A stretch of 64,000 bases of DNA from Maniola hyperantus (GCF_902806685.2 NC_048539.1:15354378-15418377); one strand, 5' to 3'. Shown: positions 34,085 to 46,535, counted from the first letter of the stretch. Notes: a model not told the origin generated them from the sequence alone. Translations and numbers: made by a program.

Positions 34085-34250
34085 TTTTTATCACTGGTTA
34101 AATGACTAATATTCCCCTTTCCTCTCCAACTAAGCGTCAAGCTTGTGCTAGGAGTAGGTACGACAATATAGTGCAACGGGCGGGGTTTGAACCGTCAACC
34201 TTTCGGGTTTTAGTCCACTCCTTTACCCGTTGAGCTATTGAGGCTCGCTT
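34085..34250 (-). repeat. tRNA-derived SINE (type 2), reverse
   Basis: ATTCCCCTTTCCTCTCCAAC, then GTGCTAGGAGTAGGTACGAC, then the head GGGGTTTGAACCGTCAACCT (box B reversed) and TTGAGCTATTGAGGC (box A reversed). Other copies at 47574, 47885 and 49360. Confidence 0.65.
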
Positions 34251-35357
34251 ATTATAGATACTTACTTAACGACCTAGATATTTATTAGTACCTACATATT
34301 TAGGTACCTAGGTATTTATATAAAACCTACAAATGTTGCGGAGAACAAAGCTGCGGCGGAATGGGGTCAAGTCAACTCTACGAATATGCATATTCCTACT
34401 GCATTCCTATAATAAGCGTAAACAATCTGTCCATATCATGAAAGTGAACACTGAACAGATGTCCAGGAGGCTATAACTGCTATAATAACAGCTGATGCTA
34501 TGGATAACATAACAAAGCAAAGGTATAACTCTGAATAATAAATTATCGACCCTAACTAAGAAATACGTACCGGTAGGTACCTACCTACCTACTAACGTTT
34601 TTCTCCACATAACATAAAACGTCTAGACACCTATCTACAAACAAATCTTATTAACAAAATCTATTGAAAATGTTTAGGTATACATTATCAATAAAAATTA
34701 ATATAAAATAAAAATATACTTAGGTAGGTAAGTATTGAATGAAAATATTTATTTTTTCCATCTGAGATAAACGTGACAATATGCCGGAAAGTCAGTCCTT
34801 TTCTGTTTGAACTCATTATGATAGGCGTTTAATTCTTAGATATCCTGCCGTGCCGCTGCCTCGCGCATCGCGTGTCGCGTTTTGTCAGTAAAGAGCAAAT
34901 CTCATCCGTCATGAGATCTTGGAAATGCGTGACAAATCTCACTCTTTGATAAGCCGATACCTTGCGATACAAACAAAAGATCTTGCGTGAGCGCTGCACA
35001 CAGTATAAGCAGGCGAACCCATCCTATGTGGCTATTGGGGTGCGCACTGCGCAGTGCACACACGACCAAATAAGGGTAAGCATAGACGAGTTTTGTGATT
35101 CGGAAGATGAACAATTTTTGAATATCTAGTTTCAAAAACCGGCCAAGGGCGAGACAGACTAGCGCACTGAGGGTTCCGTACTAAAATTGAAGGACAAACC
35201 AATAAACCAACAAACAAACACACTCTCGCATTTATAATTATGTGTGCTGTGATTTTAAAAAAACTTATATAAAGAAATTTAAAAAAAAAGGTTTTAGAAG
35301 TGGAAAATCTTTATTCGAGAGAATACTGGTAAAAATATTGCATTCAGAGTTTGAACT
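34251..35357. other. Gene-free stretch
   Basis: TACCTACC-rich AT DNA. Family C start fragment at 35134-35185 (ACCGGCCAAGGGCGAGACAG) joined directly to a family B end (35183-35240). Confidence 0.4.
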
Positions 35358-35580
35358 GTGAGGTGTGAAGCTATCCTTAGCAACCGTCGATTCCGCCAGA
35401 CTCGGCGGCGCGGCGTGGCGCGGCGGCGCGGCGTCGCGTTGCCTCGTGGCGTGCTCGTGGCGTTCGTTGGCGCGACACGGTGCGCCAGAGCCGCGCGCCA
35501 CACTCCACTCGCCGCTAGACTGTTCGGCGCCTGCGCACAAAGGGCCCATTGTATTCCTCGCCGCCCGACGCTAGAGATTA
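35358..35580. other. GC-rich island with GGCGGCGCGGCGTGGCG repeats
   Basis: About 220 bp of CpG-dense DNA in AT-rich surroundings. Several frames are open on both strands because of base composition, and none shows a known domain. It could be an enhancer, a non-coding first exon or a degenerate tandem repeat. Confidence 0.35.
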
Positions 35581-36052
35581 AGGTATAGGTACAATCCTAC
35601 GAGGGAACCTTTTTCGAAAAATTCCTGATTCCAGAATGACATCAAACAATGAGTTTCCGTCCTTTTATTGGCACCTTATTTTTTGTGAACATTTAAATGG
35701 ACCTGCCTGAGCCCAAGTTACAATAAAATCTCAACCTGTTCCGACACTGCGCCGTAGACATTTTGTATTATATTTTGTGAATGCAGTCCATTTTAAACAA
35801 TGATATCTACTCATCATATTAAAAAAACCTGGTCAAGTGCTTGTTGGAATTTAGGCATTAGAACACGCATGAGGTATGGTTTTGTGGCCAAGCTAGTCTT
35901 GTTGTTAAAAACTCTGTCATAGATTTTCTCAAGAATCTTTTGTTTTGACATCGATTTTCGTTAGGTATTATACCTGTCGAGGTACCTACCTTACGATACG
36001 AGCCTCAATGAACGAACCGGAACGAGGTACCTAGCTGTACCTGGTGTTGATC

Positions 36053-36318
36053 AGCTTTCGTAACTTCGACATCGACCATCGCTACCTCGACATCGAATGT
36101 CGTTACCTCGACATCGACCTTCGTAACTTTGACATCGGCCATTGTTACTTTGACATCGAACGTCGTTACCTCGATATCGACCTTTGTAACCTCTACATCG
36201 AAAATCGGTACCTCGAAGTCACCTTTCGTATCCTCGTCATCGAACTGCGTTACCTCGAAGTTGACTTTCGTAACTTTGAAGTCGACATTCGTTACTTCGA
36301 TATCGAACTTCTTTTAAC
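36053..36318 (+). repeat. 21-bp minisatellite, about 12 diverged units
   Basis: Units of the type TACCTCGACATCGACNTTCG. One frame (36044-36412) stays open and reads as heptads such as RYLDIEC, RYLDIDL, RNFDIGH. The period is a multiple of three, so openness is expected without selection. Confidence 0.7.
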
Positions 36319-36517
36319 TGCTTTAATTTACGATTATGTACATAAATGGCAGCTAAATAACTTTCAGGTTCTTCAGCATAAGTTTCGAACTTTAAATGGA
36401 GCTGGTATCTAACAACTAATAACGAAATGGATGGCCTTGTCAATTCGGGTATCGTGGCGTGAACACATACAAAATAAGTCATTGCATACAAAAGGTAGAT
36501 AGGTAGGTACGTATATA

Positions 36518-36920
36518 AGGCCGGTAATACACTTGAGTTTTACTTGCACAGAAGCAAACTTTACGGTTAACTTCAAATGCTAGCAACTTCCATAACTATC
36601 TGTCCTTTACACATTCCTTTGAGTATGCGGTTTGGAGTTTGGAGCTTCACAGCCACACATGCCGCACATTGCATGTTAGTAAATCAAATTTTGTGCAATT
36701 TTTTTACTTGCCAGCTACAGGTATGTCATATTATGAATAGTTGGCACTTGCAATTGTATGCCATTATGCAAGTTACAGCCACAGGGATGTGTGTCTCCAT
36801 CTTTGTGCAGTCTTGCCCGCCACGGGCATGCCATTTAGGAAGCAAGTATTGACACTTGCAAGGAGCTGGCAATTGGCATCCTATTGTGCAAGGTAGAAGT
36901 AGGTGTATCCCCAGCTTAAG
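36518..36920. repeat. Possible TIR element
   Basis: The left end AAGGCCGGTAATACACTTGA resembles the reverse complement of the right end (AGGTGTATCCCCAGCTT). The interior has repeated ACTTGCA-type words. Tentative. Confidence 0.35.
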
Positions 36921-38201
36921 GCAAGCTCGTCAGGCGAGTTCCACGTGAGGCGCGGGCAGACGCCCACGGAGCCGGGCGCGGTCAAACTGGTTCCCTCTCA
37001 CCATCGAACCACCACCACACCACGCCACCAAACTTGTCGCTTGACCCAAACTAGCGAGAAAATCTACACACCTACAAATTAACGACATAACTTTGGTGAT
37101 AAGATTTAGAAATACGACTTCGGTTTAAAGACATTTATTTCTCAATAAAGAAAGTAGACTAAGTAAGACTTAAGTATAACATATCTACTTATCTCTATTC
37201 TCTACTAACTATAGGAGTGTACACTTATACGTTTCATCTAAAGACCATCGGCAAGAAGAACTCTCGTATCAAACTTTTACCACTTGCACTTTTTGATTTA
37301 GTGGTCTTTATTTCTGCTGTGTTGGTTGTTTAAGTCGCGCAAATTGCTATTGCGTTGGAACCATGTCTCATTAACATCGAAATGATGTAATTTTGACGTA
37401 TATTTAAGTAAAAAATAAATATACTATCAACTCGAAACTTCAGTCTAGTGCTGACGTCACTAAAATGGCGGCCATGCACATTAGCAATTTGCGGGACTTA
37501 TACAGGAAGCAACCCAATAGTCCCTTCTGATTGATTTTATAATATGAATCATAAATAACTCAGTGATATGAACCTATGAATAGTCATTATAGTGACTTTT
37601 AAGGTACGTGTCCCTAGTCACATCAACTTCACGTTGGTGAATCAATCAATCATAATTCGTATAGATAAGTATTTATTTCTTGATCTTGAGGTAACAATGC
37701 GCACTTCATTATCTACATACTTAATTCTTTATCTACCTGCTCAGTGCTCCCAATCTCTAAATAACATCTTAGTTAGTCATAGGTGTAATAGACCACATAG
37801 TTTTAACAAAAATAGCCTTCACAGTCGGAGATGTCCTTCACACTTCTGTATCTAATCTAATCGATGCTACTTTAGGCAATAGGTATGCCGTATGTCAGAT
37901 ATGTCGTGTAATACGTGCATTAGGAAAATAAGTAAAGCAAAACGCACACAGGAGACCGAAGCTATAAATGTATAGCCCGGCTCGTTCCCACTAGTTCAAC
38001 TGATTAGTTGAACTCGTGAGACTTTTTTTCCATAGTAATTCAACTACGTCTAAATTCTTTTAAGTCCAGTAGTTTGAGCTGTGCGTTGATAGATCAGTCA
38101 GTCAGTCAGTCACCTTTTCCTTTTATATATTTAGATACTGAAGGTCTGGCACGCGCTGGCTCTCATCTCCATTACGTTTGACGGCTCATGTGCGCAGCAC
38201 A
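36921..38201. other. Gene-free stretch
   Basis: A short GC-rich patch (36940-36990) and a family A 3' end (38064-38138, CCAGTAGTTTGAGCTGTGCG). Otherwise AT-rich with no coding signal. Confidence 0.4.
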
Positions 38202-38356
38202 AAGTAATGTACATCGACATTTAGAAGGAGATAGCAGATTTGTAGAGCGTTCTCCCTGTCATTGAGACCGACAAAACGTCATATAGGTATGAGTGACAGC
38301 AGAGACAACGCTCTACAAAGCCGAAATGTCATTCTAAAGGCCGATGTACATTACTT
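38202..38356. repeat. Palindromic MITE family D, copy 2
   Basis: AAGTAATGTACATCGACATT is mirrored by GGCCGATGTACATTACTT. Inner arms GATTTGTAGAGCGTTCTC and ACGCTCTACAAAGCC pair. Confidence 0.75.
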
Positions 38357-38732
38357 TCTGCCGCGTACTGGTAAATACCTACGCGGTAGTCAAGTTACAA
38401 GTATAGGCTTTAACTATTTACACCTTTATTGATACGCTGCAGCTGTCTAGACACTGGAAATTGAAATGTGAAGGTAAACTTATAAAAGTAGTTCAGGTGA
38501 ATGAAATCGTGTACAAAACCAGTCGTAAATAAAATGACCGTGATACGCTCTGCTACTGGCTAGGCGCCACCTCGCCACCTCGCCACTCGCGCTCGACTCT
38601 CGTACGATGTCGCTTGCACAACAACCACACGTCTCCATACTGCACGCCACCTACCTACCTACTTACTAGGTATATGTATATAGATGCTTTTTGCAATATG
38701 TAGCTGTACACTTTATATGCATGATCTTAAAC

Positions 38733-38893
38733 GTGGTGTCCTGCGTGAGCGACGAATACTACGCGACGCGATGCTGTGAACGCGATGAACGCGATCAACT
38801 CAACGGCATACCGTGCTTGCGGCCATATAACTCCGGTCGCGTCGTGTCGCGTCGCGTCGCGCAGTATTCGTAGCTTATGCAGGACACCGCGTG
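38733..38893. repeat. GC-rich palindromic MITE
   Basis: GTGGTGTCCTGCGTGAGCGA and CGAATACTACGCGACGCG at the left are mirrored by GTCGCGCAGTATTCG and TTATGCAGGACACCGC at the right. The 3' arm also contains a (GTCGC)n run. A coding ORF across it (38691-38873) is an artefact. Confidence 0.65.
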
Positions 38894-38946
38894 GTTAAAG
38901 AGAGTAGGTAGCTACTAGTTACTTATTAGGTAATCTTAGAAATTGT

Positions 38947-38978
<32 letters not shown>

Positions 38979-38982
38979 GATC
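38947..38982. repeat. (CAT)n microsatellite
   Basis: About eleven CAT/ATC units at the 3' end of the adjoining SINE copy. Confidence 0.85.
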
Positions 38983-39160
38983 AATCCATTGCCGGCTCAC
39001 TAGCAAGGATCTCCTCTCAGAGTGAGAAGGGTTTTGGCCATAGTCTACCACGCTGGCCAAGTTTGGATTGGCAAACTTCACACCTTTGAGAATTTATGGA
39101 GAACTCTCAGGCATGCTGGTTTTCTCACGATGTTTTTCTTCACCGTTTTTTACTTTGTAG
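38975..39160 (-). repeat. tRNA-derived SINE (type 3), truncated, reverse
   Basis: CATTGCCGGCTCACTAGCAA, CCACGCTGGCCAAGTTTGGA, GGAGAACTCTCAGGCATGCT. The tRNA-like head is missing. Confidence 0.6.
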
Positions 39161-40258
39161 TGGTTTTGGAAGTCGGTTTTTTAAATATTATTTTTTAAAT
39201 GTGAATTGTACATTTTTAGTTCGTTTTTGACAGAGCAGTCGTTTTTTTTAATTACGACTTGTTTATCATCTTGTTAAATTAATTCCTAATTTAAATATTA
39301 ACTACTCATCGTCTTATTTAAAAACTAAATAAATAAAGTAGAATTAATTTAACGATCAATAAATAAAATTATAATGGTTGCGTCAACTTTGGCTATTACG
39401 AATACAAATTAGCGATTTCTTTTTCATTTTAAAACAAAGCTTGGTTGCTTTATTATTATCATTAAAGAGATCCTATCGTTAATGAGTGAATTAATTAAAT
39501 ATGAGCTATTAAACAAGATACAAAGTGCGTACATAATAGGAATCAGCTAATAAAGTAGGTTATAAACTTAATAACAATAAATAAGACTAAATAATACTTA
39601 ATAAAAATTACGCTTAATAAGTAATTGTTATTGTACATAATTAGGTAGGTATTAGATAGCAATGAGTAGATGACAACGCGCGAAAACTCACGTAGGCGCC
39701 TATATTCAACGAGATATGGAATCAGCATTACTGATATTGCATACACGCATAACGATATTTGTGCAAGCAATTGACTGACTATATTGTTTATTCATGAAAT
39801 ATACTCACACGTGCGATCAACGAACTGTGTGATATAACAGGAGCTCGATTGACGCACATGATCGTTTAGATTTATTTTCGCCTATGCGCTTATTCTTCGG
39901 TGATGGCAATTTGCATGCGAATGCAGAATATTGCCGTTTTCACTCCAAAAGAGAAGGTATACGCATAATTGGGTGCGCAATGCACGGTAAACATCTAGGA
40001 ATACGCGAACTGCACCTTCTATTTATTTACTTTAGTATTTGTAACTACGATAAGCACCTATATTCAGAGATGATGCAACCACATTACCACACGGCCTCAC
40101 TAATGTTCGATGATAAATATTTAATACCTAAGTATATTTATATTAAAATGGTGTTACACTAACGTCTTTATAATCAACAGAAAGTATCACTTTTATTTTC
40201 AGATTTGGCACAGTTTTGGAGACTTCAATTTATCCTTTTTGTTTTTCAGATACAGTAG
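39161..40258. other. Gene-free stretch
   Basis: Strongly AT-rich to 39660, then mixed. The open frame 39884-40162 has no recognisable similarity and atypical composition, so I do not call it a gene. Confidence 0.4.
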
Positions 40259-40440
40259 GTACGCGGCCAAAAGTGATGAACATCGATCTTTAGAAGGAGA
40301 TGGCAGATTTGTAGAGCACCGTCTCGGTCGTTGAGACCGACAAAACGTCATATGGGTATGAGTGACAGAGACAACGCTCTACAAAGATGAAATGTCATTC
40401 TAAAAGCCGATATTCATCACTTTCGGCCGCGAACTGTACC
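40259..40440. repeat. Palindromic MITE family D, copy 3, longest termini
   Basis: GTACGCGGCCAAAAGTGATG at the left is mirrored by CATCACTTTCGGCCGCGAAC at the right. The core matches copies at 7221 and 38202 and shows that those copies lack outer sequence. Confidence 0.75.
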
Positions 40441-40509
40441 TGGGAAAAGTTCTGGGACTAGCTTAATTTGTTCGGAAAACTAAATTGTTTTCCATTAGGT
40501 ATGTGTATT

Positions 40510-40720
40510 GTCTATCGGTTCGGGGTCCCAAGGTGCTGGAATGGCGACCTCGCACCGGAAGAGGCAGCGTTGGAAGATCCCCCACTAGGTGGACGGACGA
40601 CATCAGACGAGTCGCAGGGAGCCGCTGGATCCAGGTGGCGCAAGATCGTGGCGTGTGGAAGTCTCTACAAGAGACCTATGTCCAGCAGTGGACGTCTATT
40701 GGACGATGATGATGATGTGT
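40510..40720 (+). pseudogene. RTE/CR1-type retrotransposon reverse transcriptase, C-terminal end
   Basis: The frame ending at 40709 reads VLEWRPRTGRGSVGRSPTRW then TDDIRRVAGSRWIQVAQDRG and YVQQWTS. This is the characteristic C-terminus of insect RTE-like LINE proteins (WRPR.G.RSVGRPPTRW...DR..W...EAYVQQW). A 5'-truncated copy. Confidence 0.75.
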
Positions 40721-40754
40721 ATTGTGTAGGTATGTGTGTGTAAAAAGCTGTAAA

Positions 40755-41000
40755 AGCCTAATGGTTAGGACGTCCGCCTCCTTATCGGAGGTCGAGGGTT
40801 CGATCCAAGGCACGTGCCTCTAATTAAGTATGCGGAAACCTACAAGCCTGAGAATTCTCCATAATCTTCTCAAAGGTGTGTGAAGTATACCAATCCGCAC
40901 TTGGCCAGCGTGGTAGACTATTTCCAAAACCCTTTTCACTTGGGAGAAGATCCGTGCTCATATAGTGAGCCGAAAAAGGGTGGATCATGATGAGGTAGCA
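40755..41000 (+). repeat. tRNA-derived SINE (type 3), full length
   Basis: Box A-like TAATGGTTAGGACGTCCGCC, box B-like GGTCGAGGGTTCGATCC, body CCAGCGTGGTAGACTATTTC, end GAGCCGAAAAAGGGTGGATC. Begins just after the LINE 3' end at 40720. Confidence 0.65.
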
Positions 41001-41399
41001 AAGCAAAGCAACTTATTATTTATTATCCTCAACGAAGTTTTATTATAATACTCAAGTAAACACCTTGAGTGTCGGAAAAACTTTGTTGGAGAAATTCGCT
41101 AATAGGGCATGTATTGTAGGTATATAGCTCGTTAAATGAGAAGAAGCTATTCCCCACTCAGGTCTTTCTCCAAATATAATACTTAACTCATATATCTTTC
41201 TTTGAAATGAATTTTCTAAGCTCATCGCCCGAGGAACACCTCCATAGATTTTGTTTCATTAAAGACGGTACCTAATTAGATAGGTAGGTACCTAATTACG
41301 TACGGAAAAATCGGCTCATGAAGTAGCTCTACTCTCATGTTCATGTAGTTTGGATTGAAAATCACGTAGGTAGGTATTATTCCGATTTCCGATATTATA

Positions 41400-41580
41400 T
41401 CGGCGTGCATCCGTAGCCCGCAGTCCGCTGGGCGCGCTGTGATTTCGTGTTGAGTAACGGTTGCTAGCTGGCTGGGCGCCGGGGCCTGCCGCCGCCCGCG
41501 CCGGGGCCTGCCGCCGCCCGCGCCGGGGCCTGCCGCCGCCCGCGCCGCCTGCGTGTCCGCTACGGACTAGGGCCGCCACA
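41400..41580. repeat. GC-rich island with three 22-bp tandem units
   Basis: GCGCCGGGGCCTGCCGCCGC (plus CC) repeats three times at 41476-41545. The open frames here are compositional. Confidence 0.7.
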
Positions 41581-41639
41581 CAGATTGAAAAAGTTTTATT
41601 TTTATTTTTTATTTATTACATAGGTAAACGCTTTTGACA

Positions 41640-41985
41640 ACGTCCCTGGCGCAATGGTAAGCGCTGGTCTTATTAGTGGGAGGTCCCGGGTTCGATTCCT
41701 TGCAGGGGTTTGGAATTTTATAATTTCTAAATTTCTGATCTGGTCTGGTGGGAGGCTTCGGCCATGGCTAGTTACCACCCTACCGGCAAAGCCGTGCCGC
41801 CAAGCGATTAAGCGTTCCGGTACGATGCCGTGTAGAAACCAAAGGGGTATGGGTTTAATAAAAACTGCCATAATACCCCTTCCAGGTTCGCCCGCTACCA
41901 TCTTAGACTGCATCATCACTTACCACCAGGTGAGATTGCAATCAAGGGCTAACTTGTATCTGAATAAAAAAAAAAAAAAAAACGC
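41640..41985 (+). repeat. tRNA-derived SINE (type 1) with poly(A) tail
   Basis: Box A TGGCGCAATGGTAAGCGC, box B GGTCCCGGGTTCGATTCC, body GGGAGGCTTCGGCCATGGCT, tail of 16 or more A at about 41967-41982. The tail is still intact, so the insertion is probably fairly young. Confidence 0.75.
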
Positions 41986-42241
41986 TTGAACACAATCACA
42001 CCTGATGGAAAGTGATGATGTGACCTAAGATGGGACGCGTTTACCTAGAAAATGCTTATTCACTCTTTGTTTTAAAGATACCCGGGTTGTAATTGGTAGG
42101 AAACACATATCGTGGAAGAGTATTCCAAACCTTAGTTCTTCATGCGTATGAGGAATGATGACGCAAAACGTTTCGTGAAAATTGAAAACACTAATCATAA
42201 CTACACTAACACTAATTAGTTCATGACCACAATTTTTTTTT

Positions 42242-42440
42242 TTTGGGTGATGTAACCACAAATTTACGGTTTTCAGATTTTTCCCCTTATGTCTGTTATA
42301 AGACTTACCTACCTGCCAAATTTCATGGTTCTAAGTCTACGGGTACCCTGTAGCCTGTAGGTTTCTTGACAGACCGACAGACACAACAAAGTATCCTATA
42401 AGGGTTCCGTTTTTCCTTTTGAAGTACGGAACCCTAAAAA
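42242..42440 (+). repeat. Family C repeat, 3' half
   Basis: GGTTTTCAGATTTTTCCCCT through TAGGTTTCTTGACAGACCGA to GAAGTACGGAACCCTAAAAA. Confidence 0.65.
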
Positions 42441-42841
42441 CGCCAAATTAATCGTGGTATGTACCCGTAATCTACATTAAAATATGCTACTTATAATAGC
42501 CAAGGAACTGATGTGACAGCCCTATATCTCAACGCGTCCCACACGCATTTCACCACGCAGGTTGTAGGCGGTTGTTTGACACATCTTGCTCCATTTTGCT
42601 TTATTTTAACTTAAAGTAGGTACCTGTGTATTTTATTCTAAATCATCGCCAGACGCCATCAGATAATACAAGCTTTCTACATGAAGAATATATTTTAATT
42701 TTAGTTAAGTATACCTATACAAGTTAGACAAATAAACCCAATTTAAAGTGAAAAGTTGTACTTTAAACAACCTAAGTTACATGTACAACCTAAGTTATAG
42801 ATAAGATTTTGGTTTTTTATCACAACTAATCTAAATAATAA

Positions 42842-42995
42842 AACGAAAAGGTGACTGACTGACTGATCTATCAACGCACAGCACGGTTTGGGCTGAGGCA
42901 TGTAGCTGTGTGTGATAGCTGTGATAAGGGGGTCAAAATGGGGGTTCGAAACTTGTGTAGTCCACGCGGACGAAGACGCGGGCATAAGCTAGTTT
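42842..42995 (-). repeat. Family A repeat, reverse, internally deleted
   Basis: AAAAGGTGACTGACTGACTG to GTCCACGCGGACGAAGACGC; the middle is shortened. Confidence 0.6.
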
Positions 42996-44539
42996 TAAAA
43001 TAAAAGAGTAGCTCCTTCATCTCTTTTTATTATAAATCAAGTTAGGTACTTGATAATTTGTATTAAATAATTAATTAATTAATATAGATTATTAGTAGGT
43101 ACCTACATAGACAGAGGTACCCATATCATGATGAATAGTACTTATATTATGGGAATTGGAAAGCCTTGCGTCAGACAACTATTTTCCCATAATATGTAGT
43201 AGAAAGCTTAATTTGTTATGGCGAATGAGAGCCGCTATAGACTGGTCAGTGGTCACTAGACTTGGAAGGCAGCTGAGGTGCCCATAAACCGGTTGCCGCA
43301 CGATGCCACGTGGATTCGCTTCTAAGCTTATTATTTTGTTTTACCAGCTGTACATAGCTTTTCTTTGGTAAATAGCTTTATTTTGATAAATTTTCTTATT
43401 GAAAAAATCGGTCAAGTGCGAGTCGGACTGGCATACGAAGGGTTCCAAATCATTTTACACGAAAAAACACTTTTTAATTTTTGATTTTCATAGCAGCCAT
43501 TTCGTCGTTGTTATCGTCATCGGCAATAGAAAAGAATTAATTCTGTTGAAAATCTCTACTATTACGGTTCACAAATTATAGGCCACTGACATTAAAGTAG
43601 GTAGGTAGTAGGACTTACCCATCTATAACATTAAAGATGCAGTATTAGGTTCTGTTTCGTAAATGTTTAAGTAGGTACCTCTACCTCTAATAATTAAGTT
43701 ATAAGTAGGTAGAGTTACCTACTTATAACTTAATTATTATCTTTAAGTAAAATCCCCATTCATTATATTTTCTTCCTTCATTAAAAACACATTATTGACC
43801 TCTATCTCTGTCATGTAGGTACCTACCTACCTACTTTGTCTGAAACATTTTATGAAATTTACATACTTAAAGATAAAAAACTTTAAAGGAAAATAGAGAC
43901 TAAAACAATTGGAATTTGATGCCGCGCGGCGAGGGATCATTACGTTTCCCGAGAAACCCGTATCAATGCCACGATCTCAGGAGATATACGGTTGACTCAA
44001 AACTGGTCCCCATTTGGGTGACGTTTGGACGCACGTGTGCTTCACACTTATGCCTCCAATGCCTCTCTTGGGACATCAATCTTCAATTCATTTTCAACTC
44101 TATTCGTGTATTAAATAGAATTAATTTTCTTTATTAGATGTGCCAACCGTCATTATTGATACGGGATTATGGTCGAAGTACCTATCTATGGCTATAGTTT
44201 CTAACTGCCCTTTGTATTATGAAACTTATGTGGGAGAGATACATGTGTGTAGTATAATGGGTGGATGTCCTTTAGGTCGTTCTTGATCTGAGCTGCGATC
44301 ATTGGTATGGCGAGCAGGCAGCGGCGTCGATGTGTCTGTGGGACTTATTAGCTCATTTTACGACCGGCGCGGCGGCCTCTTGTCTGTTCGACGAAACACA
44401 CACACATGTCACATACAAACATGTACCTACTTAACTATAAAGGCATTCGAATAGGAAATGAACTAAAACATACCTAGGTACCTTTCTTGCATCTTTTATC
44501 ATGAGAAATCAGATAGGACTCATTTGCTAGCACATGAAC
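42996..44539. other. Gene-free stretch
   Basis: Includes a local inverted repeat of about 35 bp around 43690-43742 (TAATTAAGTTATAAGTAGGT and its mirror). Nothing coding. Confidence 0.4.
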
Positions 44540-45060
44540 TAACTACAGCCACAGCAGTGGTTCAATACCTGACCAAGTGGTACCTTTTTTTTCGAGGGGG
44601 AAATCTTCTGAAGATACCTACCCAATCGGGTTATGTGGGATTTCTGCCCACTAAAACCCCCTCGGTAGCCCTCCTCAGCGCGTTATTGTGAGGCTCCGGG
44701 AACTCTAAAGAACGTACGCCGGTGCCTCTCTCGCGCGACGTCCGTTGGACACATCCTGGAGAAAGTGCAGCCACTCGCGACCTCGAAGACCTAGCACCAG
44801 GGACTATTAGATATACCAAGAGAACCGAGAACCTAGTGGTACCTAACTACTAATTAGTCGAACCTGTCAAAAATACCGATTACCGACCCGGACTCTGCAC
44901 AACAAGGGCATGCACTGCTTTCGCAGAAACACTCCACATGCGCCTCGGCGAATATCCCTGATTGATGCGCTGCAGAATTGGGGCCTTTGAGGCTCCAACT
45001 TGCGTTAGTAGAGTCCCATACAGCAGGTCGATTCCGGAAAACCTGCATCAATCATTATTA
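44540..45060. repeat. Probable LINE-derived fragment
   Basis: Moderately GC-rich sequence with broken open frames (CGAGGGGGAAATCTTCTGAA, GGTTATGTGGGATTTCTGCC). It looks like retrotransposon 3' sequence, but I cannot assign a family. Confidence 0.3.
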
Positions 45061-46535
45061 TTACAATCGCAACAATATATTGTAGCCAATACTGTAATTA
45101 GCTGACATTCTACCATAATCATGTATATACACCAACAATCATGTATAATCATGCGGCATGTTTACAGTGCGAGAAGGCTATCTTGACGCGTGGCGAAAAT
45201 CGGAACTAACGTTGCCGTCAAGTGTCTCCTTTGTTCTTGTTTGCATATTCTAAGGCTTTGTTCTCCAACAGCGCCCCCCTGTCAATGTCATTAAAGTGCC
45301 AAAATAGCCTTGTCGCACTGTATTAGTAAGATCCTTGTGACCACAAAAACATCAAACAAATACCTAACTAAGAAGTAAGTAGGTATATGTAGAAATGTAA
45401 GATAATATCCACAGACAAGCTTCTCGGTAGTAGGTACAAAGTATCATGTTCCTTTTGTTTCTTTGAAAAGCTACGCCTAGGTATTCTAAAAGGATTGCTG
45501 ACACGAATAGTACGTACTGTAGGTATATACTAAGTGGTACCTAGCGTTCCAAGGATACCTCGTCAGCTTGAGCAATGTGCGAGACTCATGATGCAAATAT
45601 TTATATGTAACCATATAAAGAACTTTCTTTATATAGTCATTGGTGCACATACCAGAACAGCATACTGATTTGCTGAATAAGTAATTAACTATTCGACTAT
45701 ATACCTACCTACCTAGATTTACTTCTGTTTTGATTGAAATAAGGTGAATTAAATACCTACATAGATTTTCTCAAAACCCAATCCACCAGTTTTGATTTTT
45801 TCACTAACGTAATCTACATAATTATGTATAGGAAGGGTTTAGTATACAAAATAGGTAGATATAAGTAGTAAAAAAAATCTTTTTTATTCGAATAAACTTT
45901 TACAAGTACCTACTTAAGAATAGTCGGATGCATCTACCACTGGTTCGGAATGCCTTTCCTACCGAGAAGAACCAGCAAGAAACTCGGCGGTTGCTCTTTT
46001 CAAATATTTGATATAGGTACAAGATTATGCCACGTATAAAATAGTACCTATTTGCAGTCTTGTGCGTTGCCGGAACGAGCTGCAGGTCAAATCCACGCTC
46101 TTTTATCATTTAGATAATCTTCAATTGTGTAATATGCTTGTTTCAGGAGCATATTTTTAATAGATTTTTTAAACTTGTGCAAAGGTAAGTCCAAAATAGT
46201 TTGCGGGATTTTATTATAAAAGGTAATACCCATACCCACAAATGACTTTTGCACTTTCCTGAGGCGGAAGGTAGGAGCTGCAAGTTTGTCTCAGTTACTA
46301 GTTAGCCTATTGTACGTAGTACGTTGGTATACCTAGAACACCACGATCTTATCATTCTGTTCAGTACGAGTAAATAAATACTAAATACGCATAATGCCAA
46401 TGTACCTACTTACTGCTAATTACTATTTACACCAATATTTTTATATACGAGTAAGTAGGTACCTACACTATTTTTAAATTTTTCTATGAATAAGTATAAG
46501 TAGGTAGGTCTTCTTCTTCTTCTAGTGCCTCTCCA
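45061..46535. other. Gene-free stretch
   Basis: Contains the short shared repeat at about 45250-45330 and, at 45895-46200, sequence resembling a LINE 3' region (AGAACCAGCAAGAAACTCGG). No host gene seen. Confidence 0.4.

Noticed and set aside
36044..36412. 122-codon ORF called as a repeat-containing protein
   Set aside because: A 21-bp minisatellite necessarily keeps a frame open; there is no independent evidence for coding.
39884..40162. 92-codon ORF
   Set aside because: No similarity, AT-rich surroundings and no splice or poly(A) context.
41316..41579. 87-codon minus-strand ORF in GC-rich DNA
   Set aside because: Largely the 22-bp tandem repeat; no conserved motif.
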